This document shows, one piece after another, positions 7,331 through 14,914 of a stretch of 34,698 nucleotides of DNA. The position numbers and the translations under genes were made by a program. How positions within the stretch are numbered: the first letter of the stretch is position 1; every line of letters starts with the position of its first letter. The notes beneath the pieces were generated by a model that was not told the DNA's origin, searched no databases, and saw only the letters and a program-made list of their open reading frames with translations. The stretch comes from CAIUPE01 sp046092445 (lineage in GTDB: Bacteria > Pseudomonadota > Alphaproteobacteria > Rhizobiales > Beijerinckiaceae): positions 1-34,698 of the forward strand of contig JBJTDR010000119.1 of NCBI GenBank assembly GCA_046092445.1, read 5' to 3'.

Positions 7331-8680
7331 ATGAACGCACCGATCAAAATGCAGGAAGAACTTGCGAAAACCATGGCGCCGCCAGAGGCCAAAAGGCATC
7401 GCCTGCCTTATCCGCGACAGGCGGCAGGAATCCGGGGCGGAGCGGGCCGAACCTTTATCTGGATCACAGCGATTGCGACGGGAGCATTTCTTGTCTGGGC
7501 ATCAACGACGAAGATTGATCGGGTGACGCGCGGTTCGGGGCGAGTCATCCCGCAGTTACAGAACCAGATTGTACAGCATTTCGAGGGCGGCATCGTGACG
7601 GATATTCTGGTGCGGGAGGGAGAAAGCGTGAAGCAAGGCACGCCCCTGCTGCGGATCGACAACAGCTTTTCGCGCTCGGAATTGGCGCAAGCGACAATCG
7701 ACATCAAGGCGAAGCGGGTGCAAATGGTGCGGCTGGCGGCGGAAGCGGGGGGCGACGACGATGTGACATTTCCACCGGATCTGGTGGCCGCCATTCCGGC
7801 GATTGTGGACCGGGAGCGGGAATTGTTTGACGGCAGACGTCACACGCTGACCGAACAGCTCGCCATTCTTGATGACCAGTACCGACAGAAGTCACTCGAA
7901 TTGTCCGAGACAAAATCACGTTGGACCAATACGGGGCGCGAGCGGGAACTGGTTCAGCAACGCGTGACAAATTTGAGAAAACTCGCGGATATCGGTGCCT
8001 TTTCGACAAATGATCTGCTGGAAAACGAGAGGACCTTGCAGCAGATCGAACAACGACTCTCCGATCTCGTGCATGAGATTCCGAGGTTGGAGGCGGCGAT
8101 GAGCGAGATCAACCGCCGGATGCGGGAAGCCAAACTCAGGTTCAAATCGGAAGCGGACAAGGATCGCTCGGAAACGGAAGTTCATCTCGCAAAGCTGATG
8201 GAAACAGTGTCGGCATTGAAGGATCGCAGTTTGCGCTCGGAGGTGCTGGCGCCGATCGACGGCATCGTGAACAAGTTGCATGTGTCAACGGTGGGCGGCG
8301 TCGTGAAATCGGGCGAGCCTTTGGTGGAGATCGTGCCGGTTGACGAGGCGATTGCGGTCGAAGCGCGGTTGATGCCTGCCGACCGCGCTGAGGTGTGGCC
8401 CGGACAAAGGGCGGTAGTGAAAGTCAGCGCTTATGATTTCTCGACCTATGGCGGGCTTGCCGGAAAGGTTGTCGATATTTCGCCGGATGCTTTGCAAGAT
8501 GAGCGCGGACAACCCTATTTCCGGGTCAGGCTGGAAGCGGCGGCGAAGGATTTTGGACCGGGGAAGCCGATTGTTCCGGGAATGCTCGCGGATGTGGATA
8601 TTCTGATCGGGCGGCGGACCGTGATGGATTCCCTGATCAGGCCGGTTCGGGATCTGCGGGATAATGCGTTGCGGTTCTAA
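7331..8680 (+). CDS. HlyD-family periplasmic adaptor (membrane fusion protein) of type I secretion
   Basis: The 449-residue product has a short cytoplasmic N-terminus, one transmembrane helix (about 41-58), a first half-lipoyl motif (QHFEGGIVTDILVREGESV), a long alpha-helical hairpin (about 105-265), a second half-lipoyl motif (VLAPIDGIVNKL) and a beta-barrel C-terminal domain. This is the HlyD/LapC/PrtE order. It joins the inner-membrane ABC exporter to an outer-membrane TolC-like channel. The usual ATG at 7331 lies 11 bases after AGAAGGA (7313-7319); a TTG at 7325 in the same frame has a spacing of 5 and would add two residues. The gene is divergent from the exporter gene, sharing the AT-rich region between them. 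Its TAA overlaps the stop of the convergent DMT permease gene by two bases (8678-8679), so no room is left for a conventional terminator. Confidence 0.92.
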   Translation: MNAPIKMQEELAKTMAPPEAKRHRLPYPRQAAGIRGGAGRTFIWITAIATGAFLVWASTTKIDRVTRGSGRVIPQLQNQIVQHFEGGIVTDILVREGESVKQGTPLLRIDNSFSRSELAQATIDIKAKRVQMVRLAAEAGGDDDVTFPPDLVAAIPAIVDRERELFDGRRHTLTEQLAILDDQYRQKSLELSETKSRWTNTGRERELVQQRVTNLRKLADIGAFSTNDLLENERTLQQIEQRLSDLVHEIPRLEAAMSEINRRMREAKLRFKSEADKDRSETEVHLAKLMETVSALKDRSLRSEVLAPIDGIVNKLHVSTVGGVVKSGEPLVEIVPVDEAIAVEARLMPADRAEVWPGQRAVVKVSAYDFSTYGGLAGKVVDISPDALQDERGQPYFRVRLEAAAKDFGPGKPIVPGMLADVDILIGRRTVMDSLIRPVRDLRDNALRF

Positions 8681-9558
8681 TGCGCCTTCCGACGCATATT
8701 TTGCCAAGACGCAAGCAACGCGCCCGTGACAATCAGGGCGGTTGCGGCGGCGAGCGAGAGGGTTGGCTCGGCAAAGCCGGCGAGAATGAGGACGAGCGTC
8801 GAGAGGACGGGGGCGCCATAGGACGCAACGCCCAAAAGCCGGATATCGCCGCGCTTGACCCCGTGATCCCAGATGTAAAAGGCAGCACCGACGGGGCCGA
8901 GGCCGAGACCGAGGACGGCGAGCCATTGTGTCAAGCCATCAGGCCAGATGGTTGTTTCGAACAGGGTGTGCGCAAGAAATGACAAGATCGACGTTACCAG
9001 ACAGAACGCCGCGACGATATCTGTCGGAACAGCGCTCAAGCGGCGGGACAGCACGGAATAGCCGGACCATATGAACGCGCAGCATAAAGCAAGAATATAG
9101 CCGGTCGTGTAGGCGGGATCAAAAGTGAAACCGCCTGCTCTGCCGCCGATGAGCAGCACGACACCGGAAAAGCCGAAAAGCGCGCCGCCAATATGGGCGA
9201 AGCGCAGCTTTTCGCCCGGCAACAAAGCAGACATGAGAACGATGAGAAGCGGCCAGAGGTAGGAAATCAAACCGGCCTCGGCAGGGGGCGCTAGGCGCAA
9301 GGCGGAAAAATAGAAGGCGTGATAGCCAAACAAGCCGCCAACACCCAAGAGCCAAACCGGCCAAGGCTGACGGAAAGCGGCAAGGCGTTTGCGATCCAGA
9401 AGAATGGGCACAAGGCCGACAAGCCCGCCGACGAGAAATGTCATCGCGGCAAGCTGGAAGGGAGGGACTGCGCCCGACCCTGCCGTCATCAGGGCAAGGC
9501 TCGACCAGAGCAGGATCGCGCCGAAGCCCGACAATGTCGCAAGACGGGATGAATTCAT
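8677..9558 (-). CDS. EamA/DMT-superfamily permease (YddG-like exporter)
   Basis: The 293-residue integral membrane protein has about ten hydrophobic segments in two similar halves, the 5+5 EamA duplication of the drug/metabolite transporter superfamily. Motifs such as GLISYLWPLLIVLMSALLPGE at the end of the first half and GPVGAAFYIWDHGVKRGD in the second are typical of the family, and the latter recalls YddG-type aromatic amino acid exporters. The substrate cannot be read from sequence. The start at 9558 (MNSSRLATL) fits the first transmembrane helix best; the frame stays open further upstream into phaB, but that stretch is not transporter-like. It lies 31 bp downstream of phaB on the same strand and may be read through from the pha operon. 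Confidence 0.85.
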   Translation of the reverse strand: MNSSRLATLSGFGAILLWSSLALMTAGSGAVPPFQLAAMTFLVGGLVGLVPILLDRKRLAAFRQPWPVWLLGVGGLFGYHAFYFSALRLAPPAEAGLISYLWPLLIVLMSALLPGEKLRFAHIGGALFGFSGVVLLIGGRAGGFTFDPAYTTGYILALCCAFIWSGYSVLSRRLSAVPTDIVAAFCLVTSILSFLAHTLFETTIWPDGLTQWLAVLGLGLGPVGAAFYIWDHGVKRGDIRLLGVASYGAPVLSTLVLILAGFAEPTLSLAAATALIVTGALLASWQNMRRKAH

Positions 9559-9589
9559 GGCAGGAATGCCGCGGCAGCTTCTGCCGCGC

Positions 9590-10315
9590 TCAGGCCATAT
9601 ATTGCCCGCCATTGGCCGAGAGTGTCGACCCCGTGATGAAACCGGCATGATCGGAAGCGAGAAAGACAACCGCGCGTGCGATCTCCTCGGGCTCGCCGAG
9701 GCGGCCGACGGGAATGTGCGGCAGGATGTTTTTCTCGATGACGGCGGGATCAACCGCCTTCACCATGTCGGTGGCGATGTAGCCGGGGCAGACGGCATTG
9801 ACGGTGATGCCAGCGCGGGCGCCTTCCTGCGCGAGGGCCTTGACGAAGCCGAGATCACCGGCTTTCGAGGCGGAGTAGTTCACCTGTCCGAGCTGCCCCT
9901 TTTGACCGTTGACAGAGGAAATACAGATCACACGGCCGAATTTGCGGGCGCGCATGCCCTCCCAGACGGGACGGGTCATGTTGAACAGCGAGGTAAGGTT
10001 GGTGCTGATCACGGCATCCCATTGATCCCTTGTCATCTTGTGAAACATGCTGTCACGCGTGATGCCGGCATTGTTGACGAGAATATCGACAGGGCCATGT
10101 GCCGCCTCGATCTTGGCGATGCCCGCGGCGCAGGCATCAAAATCGGACACGTCCCATTTATAGCTCGGGATCCCAGTCTCGTTCGAGAAGACAGCGGCGG
10201 CTTCGTCATTACCGGCATAGTTGGCGGCGACCGAATAGCCCTCCGCCTTCAACGCCTTTGCGACTGCGGCGCCGATCCCGCGCGTTCCTCCTGTTACCAC
10301 TGCCACCCGAGCCAT
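9590..10315 (-). CDS. phaB: Acetoacetyl-CoA reductase
   Basis: This 241-residue short-chain dehydrogenase reduces acetoacetyl-CoA to (R)-3-hydroxybutyryl-CoA with NADPH, the second step of polyhydroxybutyrate synthesis. It shows the TGGTRGIG nucleotide-binding loop (8-15), NNAG (about 81-84), and the catalytic residues Asn106, Ser134, Tyr147 and Lys151 in ISSVNGQKGQLGQ and NYSASKAG. The VNGQKGQLGQVNYSASKAG block is characteristic of PhaB as opposed to FabG. A GGGAG ribosome binding site precedes the ATG. It follows phaA by 43 bp on the same strand. Length and motifs are normal for the family, and confidence is high because of the neighbours. Confidence 0.95.
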   Translation of the reverse strand: MARVAVVTGGTRGIGAAVAKALKAEGYSVAANYAGNDEAAAVFSNETGIPSYKWDVSDFDACAAGIAKIEAAHGPVDILVNNAGITRDSMFHKMTRDQWDAVISTNLTSLFNMTRPVWEGMRARKFGRVICISSVNGQKGQLGQVNYSASKAGDLGFVKALAQEGARAGITVNAVCPGYIATDMVKAVDPAVIEKNILPHIPVGRLGEPEEIARAVVFLASDHAGFITGSTLSANGGQYMA

Positions 10316-10358
10316 GTCGTTCTCCCTGCTCTTCTGGTTGATGCCTGCGTCAGAATAT

Positions 10359-11537
10359 TCAGCGTTCGACTGTGAGCGCTACACCCATTCCGCCCCCGAT
10401 GCAGAGCGTGGCAAGGCCTCTTTTGGCGTCGCGCTTCTGCATTTCGTGGAGCAAGGTGACAAGAACACGCGCGCCCGATGCGCCGATTGGATGGCCGATG
10501 GCAATGGCACCGCCATTGACGTTGACCTTGGAAGTGTCCCATCCGAGATCGCGGTTGACAGCGATCGCCTGCGCAGCGAAGGCCTCGTTAGCCTCGACGA
10601 GATCGAGGTCTTTTGCGGCCCAACCGGCCTTTTCGAGTGCCTTGCGGGTGGCAGGGATCGGGCCGGAGCCCATGATAGCCGGATCGACACCGGCCGCTGA
10701 CCATGACGCGATGCGGGCGAGCGGGGTGAGACCACGGCGGCTGGCCTCAGCCGCTGACATGAGAACAAGTGCGGCGGCTCCGTCATTGATGCCGGAGGCG
10801 TTACCTGCCGTGACCGTACCGTCCTTCGAGAAGGCGGGCTTGAGTTTGGCGAGACCGTCGAGCGTTGTCCCGTGGCGGATATACTCGTCCTGATCCACGA
10901 TGGTATCACCCTTTTTCGACTGGATGGTCACAGCGGTGATTTCTGCTGCGAAGCGGCCGGCCTTTTGCGCCGCCTCCGCCTTGTTTTGCGAGGCGACGGC
11001 GAACTGATCCTGCTCGTCGCGGCTGATCTGCCATTTGGTGGCCACGTTTTCAGCCGTATTGCCCATGTGATAACCGTGGAACGCGTCCATCAGGCCGTCG
11101 CGAAGCATGGTATCGAGGAACTTCATGTCACCCATTTTGGTGCCGTTGCGGAGATGGGCCGAATGATGCGCCTGAGACATGGATTCCTGACCGCCGGCGA
11201 CGATGATTTTCGCGTCGCCATTCGCGATCTGCTGCATGCCGATGGCAACCGCGCGGAGACCCGAGCCACAGAGCTGGTTGAGGCCCCATGCCGTGGCTTC
11301 CTGCGGGATACCCGCCTTCATGGCCGCCTGACGGGCCGGGTTCTGGCCGTGACCGGCGGCGAGGATCTGGCCGAGAATGACTTCGTCGACTTCGGCACCT
11401 TCGACTTTGGCCCGCTCCAACGCCGCCTTGATGGCGACGGCACCGAGATCATGGGCGGGCAACGAGGACAATGCCCCATTGAAGGAACCAACGGGCGTGC
11501 GCGCGGCACTGACGATAACAATCTCGGATGCTGGCAT
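10359..11537 (-). CDS. phaA: Acetyl-CoA acetyltransferase (beta-ketothiolase)
   Basis: The 392-residue biosynthetic thiolase condenses two acetyl-CoA to acetoacetyl-CoA, the first step of PHB formation. The nucleophile Cys90 is in NQLCGSGLRAV, and the other active-site residues are His349 in GHPIGASG and Cys379 in CIGGGMG, all in the standard order. Length matches PhaA (391-394). The start has a GAGG about 9 bases upstream. It is the first gene of phaA-phaB (possibly with the DMT permease) and is divergent from phaR, whose product is the usual repressor and granule-linked regulator of this pathway. No phaC (polymerase) is present in the window. Confidence 0.96.
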   Translation of the reverse strand: MPASEIVIVSAARTPVGSFNGALSSLPAHDLGAVAIKAALERAKVEGAEVDEVILGQILAAGHGQNPARQAAMKAGIPQEATAWGLNQLCGSGLRAVAIGMQQIANGDAKIIVAGGQESMSQAHHSAHLRNGTKMGDMKFLDTMLRDGLMDAFHGYHMGNTAENVATKWQISRDEQDQFAVASQNKAEAAQKAGRFAAEITAVTIQSKKGDTIVDQDEYIRHGTTLDGLAKLKPAFSKDGTVTAGNASGINDGAAALVLMSAAEASRRGLTPLARIASWSAAGVDPAIMGSGPIPATRKALEKAGWAAKDLDLVEANEAFAAQAIAVNRDLGWDTSKVNVNGGAIAIGHPIGASGARVLVTLLHEMQKRDAKRGLATLCIGGGMGVALTVER

Positions 11538-11825
11538 GGATGCGACCTCGCTTGAAATATGGCTTCGGATGCGACAGTGCTGAACGCCCCGTCCGGGCGG
11601 ATCCAGACGCTTGCCCTGCTTCAGTTTGTGCTTGTTGCTTCTTCATTCACCCTTCGGAGTATTGCGTCAAGGGGTTCGTTTGCATGACAGGGTTCTCCCC
11701 CAAGCGCAGGCGCGGCGTATTCTGCTTGCCACAGGCGCTGTTTTCATGTCCATTAAGCATATTGCGCTGCGATCAATGATTGAACCGACGGGCCTTGATC
11801 GCGTGAGACCGGATCGGGAGACGGC
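11538..11825. promoter_or_regulatory. Divergent phaA/phaR regulatory region with a cluster of TGC triplets
   Basis: This 288-bp gap holds no convincing gene. It must contain promoters for phaA and phaR. Four TGC triplets lie at 11612, 11617, 11629 and 11636 on the plus strand. PhaR of Paracoccus and Rhodobacter is known to bind TGC-rich sites near pha genes, so this cluster is a candidate operator. A 5-bp inverted repeat (CGCCC/GGGCG) sits at 11585-11599. The assignment is tentative. Confidence 0.35.
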
Positions 11826-12410
11826 ATGACTGCGAGTAAAAAACCGACCATCATCAAGAAATACGCCAACCGGCGTCTGTATCACACGGGCACAAGCACC
11901 TATGTGACGCTGGACGATCTCGCGGGAATGGTGAAGCAGGGCGACGAGTTTCTGGTGCAGGATGCCAAGACGGGGGAGGACATTACCCGTTCCGTGCTGA
12001 CGCAGATCATTTTCGAGCAGGAAGGCAAGGCGGGGCAGAACTTGTTGCCGATCGCATTTTTGCGGCAATTGATCGGTTATTACGGCGACAGCATGCAGGC
12101 GCTGGTGCCGAGCTATCTCGACTATTCGATCAAGGCGTTGAGCGAGAACCAGCAGAAGTTTCGCGACCAGATGTCCACCGCTTTCGGGCCGGGCAGCTTC
12201 GGCGTGATGGACGAGCATGTCCAGAAGAACATGGCGATGTTCCGCGATGCGATGAGCATGTTCACGCCGTTCGGGCTGGGAGGTGCGGTGCAGACGTCAT
12301 CCCCGGCAGGCCGGGACGAGGAGACAAGGACCGTGGAGACGGAGCTGGAAGCGCTTAAGCGCGAAATGGCTGAGATGCAGAAACGTCTGAGTAAACTCGC
12401 GGGCGGCTGA
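11826..12410 (+). CDS. phaR: Polyhydroxyalkanoate synthesis regulator PhaR
   Basis: The 194-residue protein has the very characteristic N-terminal PHB/PHA accumulation regulator DNA-binding domain, beginning with IIKKYANRRLYHTGTSTYVT and continuing through LDDLAGMVKQGDEFLVQDAKTG. A second region (about 65-115) is the PHB accumulation regulatory domain, followed by a variable segment and a C-terminal coiled coil (about 165-192). PhaR represses phasin and its own gene and senses PHB by binding nascent granules. A GGGAG ribosome binding site lies just before the ATG. It is divergent from phaAB, as in many alphaproteobacteria. Confidence 0.95.
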   Translation: MTASKKPTIIKKYANRRLYHTGTSTYVTLDDLAGMVKQGDEFLVQDAKTGEDITRSVLTQIIFEQEGKAGQNLLPIAFLRQLIGYYGDSMQALVPSYLDYSIKALSENQQKFRDQMSTAFGPGSFGVMDEHVQKNMAMFRDAMSMFTPFGLGGAVQTSSPAGRDEETRTVETELEALKREMAEMQKRLSKLAGG

Positions 12411-12471
12411 GCGCGCGATATGCGACAGCCCGATTTTGTTGTGGGAAAACACTAAAAGTAGAAATTAGCAG

Positions 12472-12490
12472 TTAACCTTTACTAAAGGTT
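12472..12490 (+). promoter_or_regulatory. Possible CtrA-type site and palindrome upstream of the small ORF
   Basis: Bases 12474-12490 form a perfect inverted repeat, AACCTTT-ACT-AAAGGTT. Overlapping it, 12472-12486 reads TTAA-N7-TAAA, one mismatch from the CtrA consensus TTAA-N7-TTAA. Two GANTC (CcrM methylation) sites follow at 12499-12503 and 12529-12533. The combination resembles cell-cycle controlled alphaproteobacterial promoters. The site is about 50 bp upstream of the ORF beginning at 12540. Confidence 0.3.
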
Positions 12491-12539
12491 GTATTATTGA
12501 TTCGGCATTCTCTTCGAGGGAATGAGTTGAGTCAGTAAA

Positions 12540-12791
12540 ATGCGTGAAAAGTTGAAGCGGCTGTTGCCGGTGCGTTCAGATTTTTCCGGTCAGGACCGGA
12601 TCATCGTTGAGCAAGCAACCCGATGGCGAAGCGATGCAAGATTCCTCGCGCTGCTCATTTCGAGCCATCTGAAATTCGATTTCATGCGCAAGAACCGCCG
12701 CGTCGAACCTATTGCAGGGACAAGCGCCTACAATGATGCGGCGGGGCGACTGCGTGCCAACCCACACCACGCCGTCAACATTCTCGCCTGA
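12540..12791 (+). CDS. Small hypothetical protein (83 aa)
   Basis: An 83-residue open frame with no family I recognise. It is rich in Arg, Leu and Ala, starts with MREKLKRLLPVRSDF, has an amphipathic central part (RFLALLISSHLKFDFMRK) and no Cys, signal peptide or clear membrane segment. It fills most of the gap between phaR and rpmF, on the plus strand. The ribosome binding site is poor: GAGGG lies about 20 bases upstream and nothing better is nearer. A CtrA-like sequence and two GANTC sites upstream favour a real, possibly cell-cycle regulated gene. Against it are its short length and the weak translation signal. Confidence 0.4.
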   Translation: MREKLKRLLPVRSDFSGQDRIIVEQATRWRSDARFLALLISSHLKFDFMRKNRRVEPIAGTSAYNDAAGRLRANPHHAVNILA

Positions 12792-12840
12792 AAATCACGC
12801 GCGGAGCAGATAAGAGGCGTGGCGCCCGGGATCGCCCATT

Positions 12841-13026
12841 TTAGGCGTCCTTTTTCACTTTCAGAACCTGCCGGCCGCGATACATCCCTGTCTTGAGATC
12901 GACGTGGTGCGGTCGGCGCAATTCACCCGTATCCTTGTCTTCGAGGTAGGTAGGCGCTGCGAGCGCGTCCGCCGAGCGGCGCATGCCGCGCTTCATCGGT
13001 GATGTTTTGCGTTTGGGAACAGCCAT
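12841..13026 (-). CDS. rpmF: 50S ribosomal protein L32
   Basis: The 61-residue protein begins MAVPKRKTSPMKRGMRRS, continues with the alphaproteobacterial L32 segment ELRRPHHVDLKTGMYRGRQV and ends KVKKDA. It lacks the four-Cys zinc knuckle found in some L32 proteins, as is normal in this class. The start at 13026 gives the standard N-terminus; the frame is open upstream but the extra residues are not L32-like. It is a monocistronic gene facing the small ORF at 12540-12791 and divergent from ispA, with 205 bp in between for both promoters. Confidence 0.97.
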   Translation of the reverse strand: MAVPKRKTSPMKRGMRRSADALAAPTYLEDKDTGELRRPHHVDLKTGMYRGRQVLKVKKDA

Positions 13027-13231
13027 CGGAAACTCCGGAGTCGCGGGCGAGGATACAGTCTGCCTCACTCCCGTTGGAAAGGGAAGCGCGGCTTATACAG
13101 GCAATGCAGCAGGAAGGCTAGACCTGATCGACAGGGATTTTGCACAGGATGCGTGAACGACGATCGGGCATATCGTTGAACAAGCGGCGCCGGTCGACTA
13201 GAGTTGCTCCCCGGCTCAGATCCGACACCGG

Positions 13232-14188
13232 ATGACAGTTTCCGGCAACATGGCAACATGGATGACTGATTTTCAAAAGCACCTTGCCGAAAGCGGCTGC
13301 ATGATCGAGGAGGCGCTGGACGCCCTGCTCCATCAGGATGCTTCACATGGCGAAATTTTCAGGCCGCATCGGCTGCTCGCGGCGATGCGGCATGGCGTGC
13401 TCGGCGGCGGGAAAAGATTGAGACCGTTTCTCTTGATGGAGAGCGCCGTGGCGTGTGGTGCAAAGCGTGAGGATACCATCCGGGCCGGTGCCGCGCTCGA
13501 GCTCGTGCACTGCTATTCGCTGATCCATGATGATTTACCGGCGATGGACGATGATGGTCTCAGGCGTGGTCGACCAACCGTGCATCGCGCTTATGACGAG
13601 GCGACGGCCATTCTGGCAGGCGACTCGCTGCTGACACTCGCCTTTGACGTGCTCTCCGATCCGCTGACGCATTCCGATGCGGAGGTGAGGTTGGCCTTGA
13701 TCTCGGGACTGGCGAGGGCTGCAGGGATTGGCGGTATGGCGGGTGGACAGGCGCTTGATCTCGAGGCGGAAGGGCGTTTCGCTGCGGATAAACAGCCGCA
13801 AAGCCTGACTGCGGAGGCGATCAGGCGGTTACAGGCGATGAAAACGGGCGCGCTGCTGGCCTATGCGGTGGAAGCCGGGGCGCTGATTGCCAAGGCGGGT
13901 GATACAAAGCGGCTCGCGCTGAAGGATTACGGACGATGTGTCGGAGCGGCATTCCAGATTGCCGATGATATCCTCGATGTTGAATCGGATGCGGCAACGC
14001 TGGGCAAGGCCGCGGGCAAGGATGCCGGTATGGGCAAGGGGACGCTTGTGGCATTTCTTGGCCTCGATGCGGCAAAGGCGGAGCGGGACAGGCTGGCGCG
14101 GAACGCGCTCGAAGCATTGGCAGGGTTTGGCGCAGAGGCGGACGGATTGCGGGCTACGGCACGGTTTATCGTTGAAAGGCGGTTTTGA
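13232..14188 (+). CDS. ispA: Farnesyl diphosphate synthase (short-chain polyprenyl synthetase)
   Basis: The product condenses isopentenyl diphosphate with dimethylallyl and geranyl diphosphate to make farnesyl diphosphate, feeding quinone, undecaprenyl and hopanoid synthesis. Visible are GGGKRLRP (58-65), the first aspartate-rich motif DDLPAMDD (100-107), GDSLL (about 130-134) and the second aspartate-rich motif DDILD (245-249). The first motif with its two-residue insertion is that of bacterial type II FPP synthase. From 13232 the protein has 318 residues. An alternative ATG at 13262 (MTDFQKHL) agrees better with rhizobial IspA N-termini; neither start has a clear ribosome binding site. The next gene begins 3 bases after the stop. 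IspG, an earlier enzyme of isoprenoid supply, is encoded nearby on the opposite strand. Confidence 0.93.
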   Translation: MTVSGNMATWMTDFQKHLAESGCMIEEALDALLHQDASHGEIFRPHRLLAAMRHGVLGGGKRLRPFLLMESAVACGAKREDTIRAGAALELVHCYSLIHDDLPAMDDDGLRRGRPTVHRAYDEATAILAGDSLLTLAFDVLSDPLTHSDAEVRLALISGLARAAGIGGMAGGQALDLEAEGRFAADKQPQSLTAEAIRRLQAMKTGALLAYAVEAGALIAKAGDTKRLALKDYGRCVGAAFQIADDILDVESDAATLGKAAGKDAGMGKGTLVAFLGLDAAKAERDRLARNALEALAGFGAEADGLRATARFIVERRF

Positions 14189-14191
14189 TCC

Positions 14192-14854
14192 ATGAAAGCA
14201 CCCTTGCATATCCGGCGTCATGTTTTGCACGTTCGATGGCGACTGGTGGCGTCAGTGGCGGTGGGGCTCGTGGTGTTTCTGCTCATGCCCCATTCTTGGC
14301 GGATGCCGACGAAGTTACTGCTCGCATGGGATGCGCTGACACTCGTCTACATTGTTGCGAAAGGATATCTGATCTCGCGCTCAAGCGTCGCGACGTGCCG
14401 GAAGCGGGCGGCGCTTTATGACGAGGGCGACTGGATCATTCTGCTCGTGACTTTGGGTGGTGCGATGGCGAGCATCGCCGCCATTGTTGCCGAGCTTGCA
14501 GCCTCGCGGGCGACCGGCGAGCAATTCCCGCTCAGCGTTGCGCTGACGTTGACGACGATTGTGCTTTCATGGACATTCACGCATCTGATCTTCGCGCTGC
14601 ATTATGCCAATCTCTATTACCGGAGTGACCGGCATGGCGGCCATGGCGGGCTGATCTTTCCCGGAGATCGGGAGCCCGATTACCGCGATTTTCTCTATTA
14701 TTCCTTCGTGATTGCGACCTCGGCGCAGACGGCGGATATCGCGACGGTTTCGCCCGCCATGCGCCGCACGACTTTGGTGCATTGTATCGTCGCGTTCGTA
14801 TTCAATTCGGCAATCCTCGCGCTGATGATCAACATCGGCGCGGGGATGATCTGA
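14192..14854 (+). CDS. DUF1345 family membrane protein
   Basis: The 220-residue protein has about five hydrophobic segments (roughly 17-34, 42-60, 77-100, 113-137 and 190-216) and the conserved block FALHYANLYY...GGLIFPGDREPDYRDFLYYSFVIATSAQTADI that marks DUF1345. Function is unknown in the family. The arrangement of a late YYSFVIATSAQTAD segment recalls the pore region of small ion channels, but this is only a resemblance. The ATG is 3 bases after the ispA stop, so the two are translationally close and cotranscribed. It converges on ispG with a 60-bp gap. Confidence 0.85.
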   Translation: MKAPLHIRRHVLHVRWRLVASVAVGLVVFLLMPHSWRMPTKLLLAWDALTLVYIVAKGYLISRSSVATCRKRAALYDEGDWIILLVTLGGAMASIAAIVAELAASRATGEQFPLSVALTLTTIVLSWTFTHLIFALHYANLYYRSDRHGGHGGLIFPGDREPDYRDFLYYSFVIATSAQTADIATVSPAMRRTTLVHCIVAFVFNSAILALMINIGAGMI

Positions 14855-14914
14855 GGAGCGCGACGGGTTCCCGGCACCGGCTGGATCGCTCCGCCGGGCT
14901 CGCGATGTCAGGGG

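Noticed and set aside
14855..14892. Bidirectional terminator between the DUF1345 gene and ispG
   Set aside because: GGAGCG/CGCTCC can pair, but the loop of about 26 bases is long and no T-run follows on either strand.
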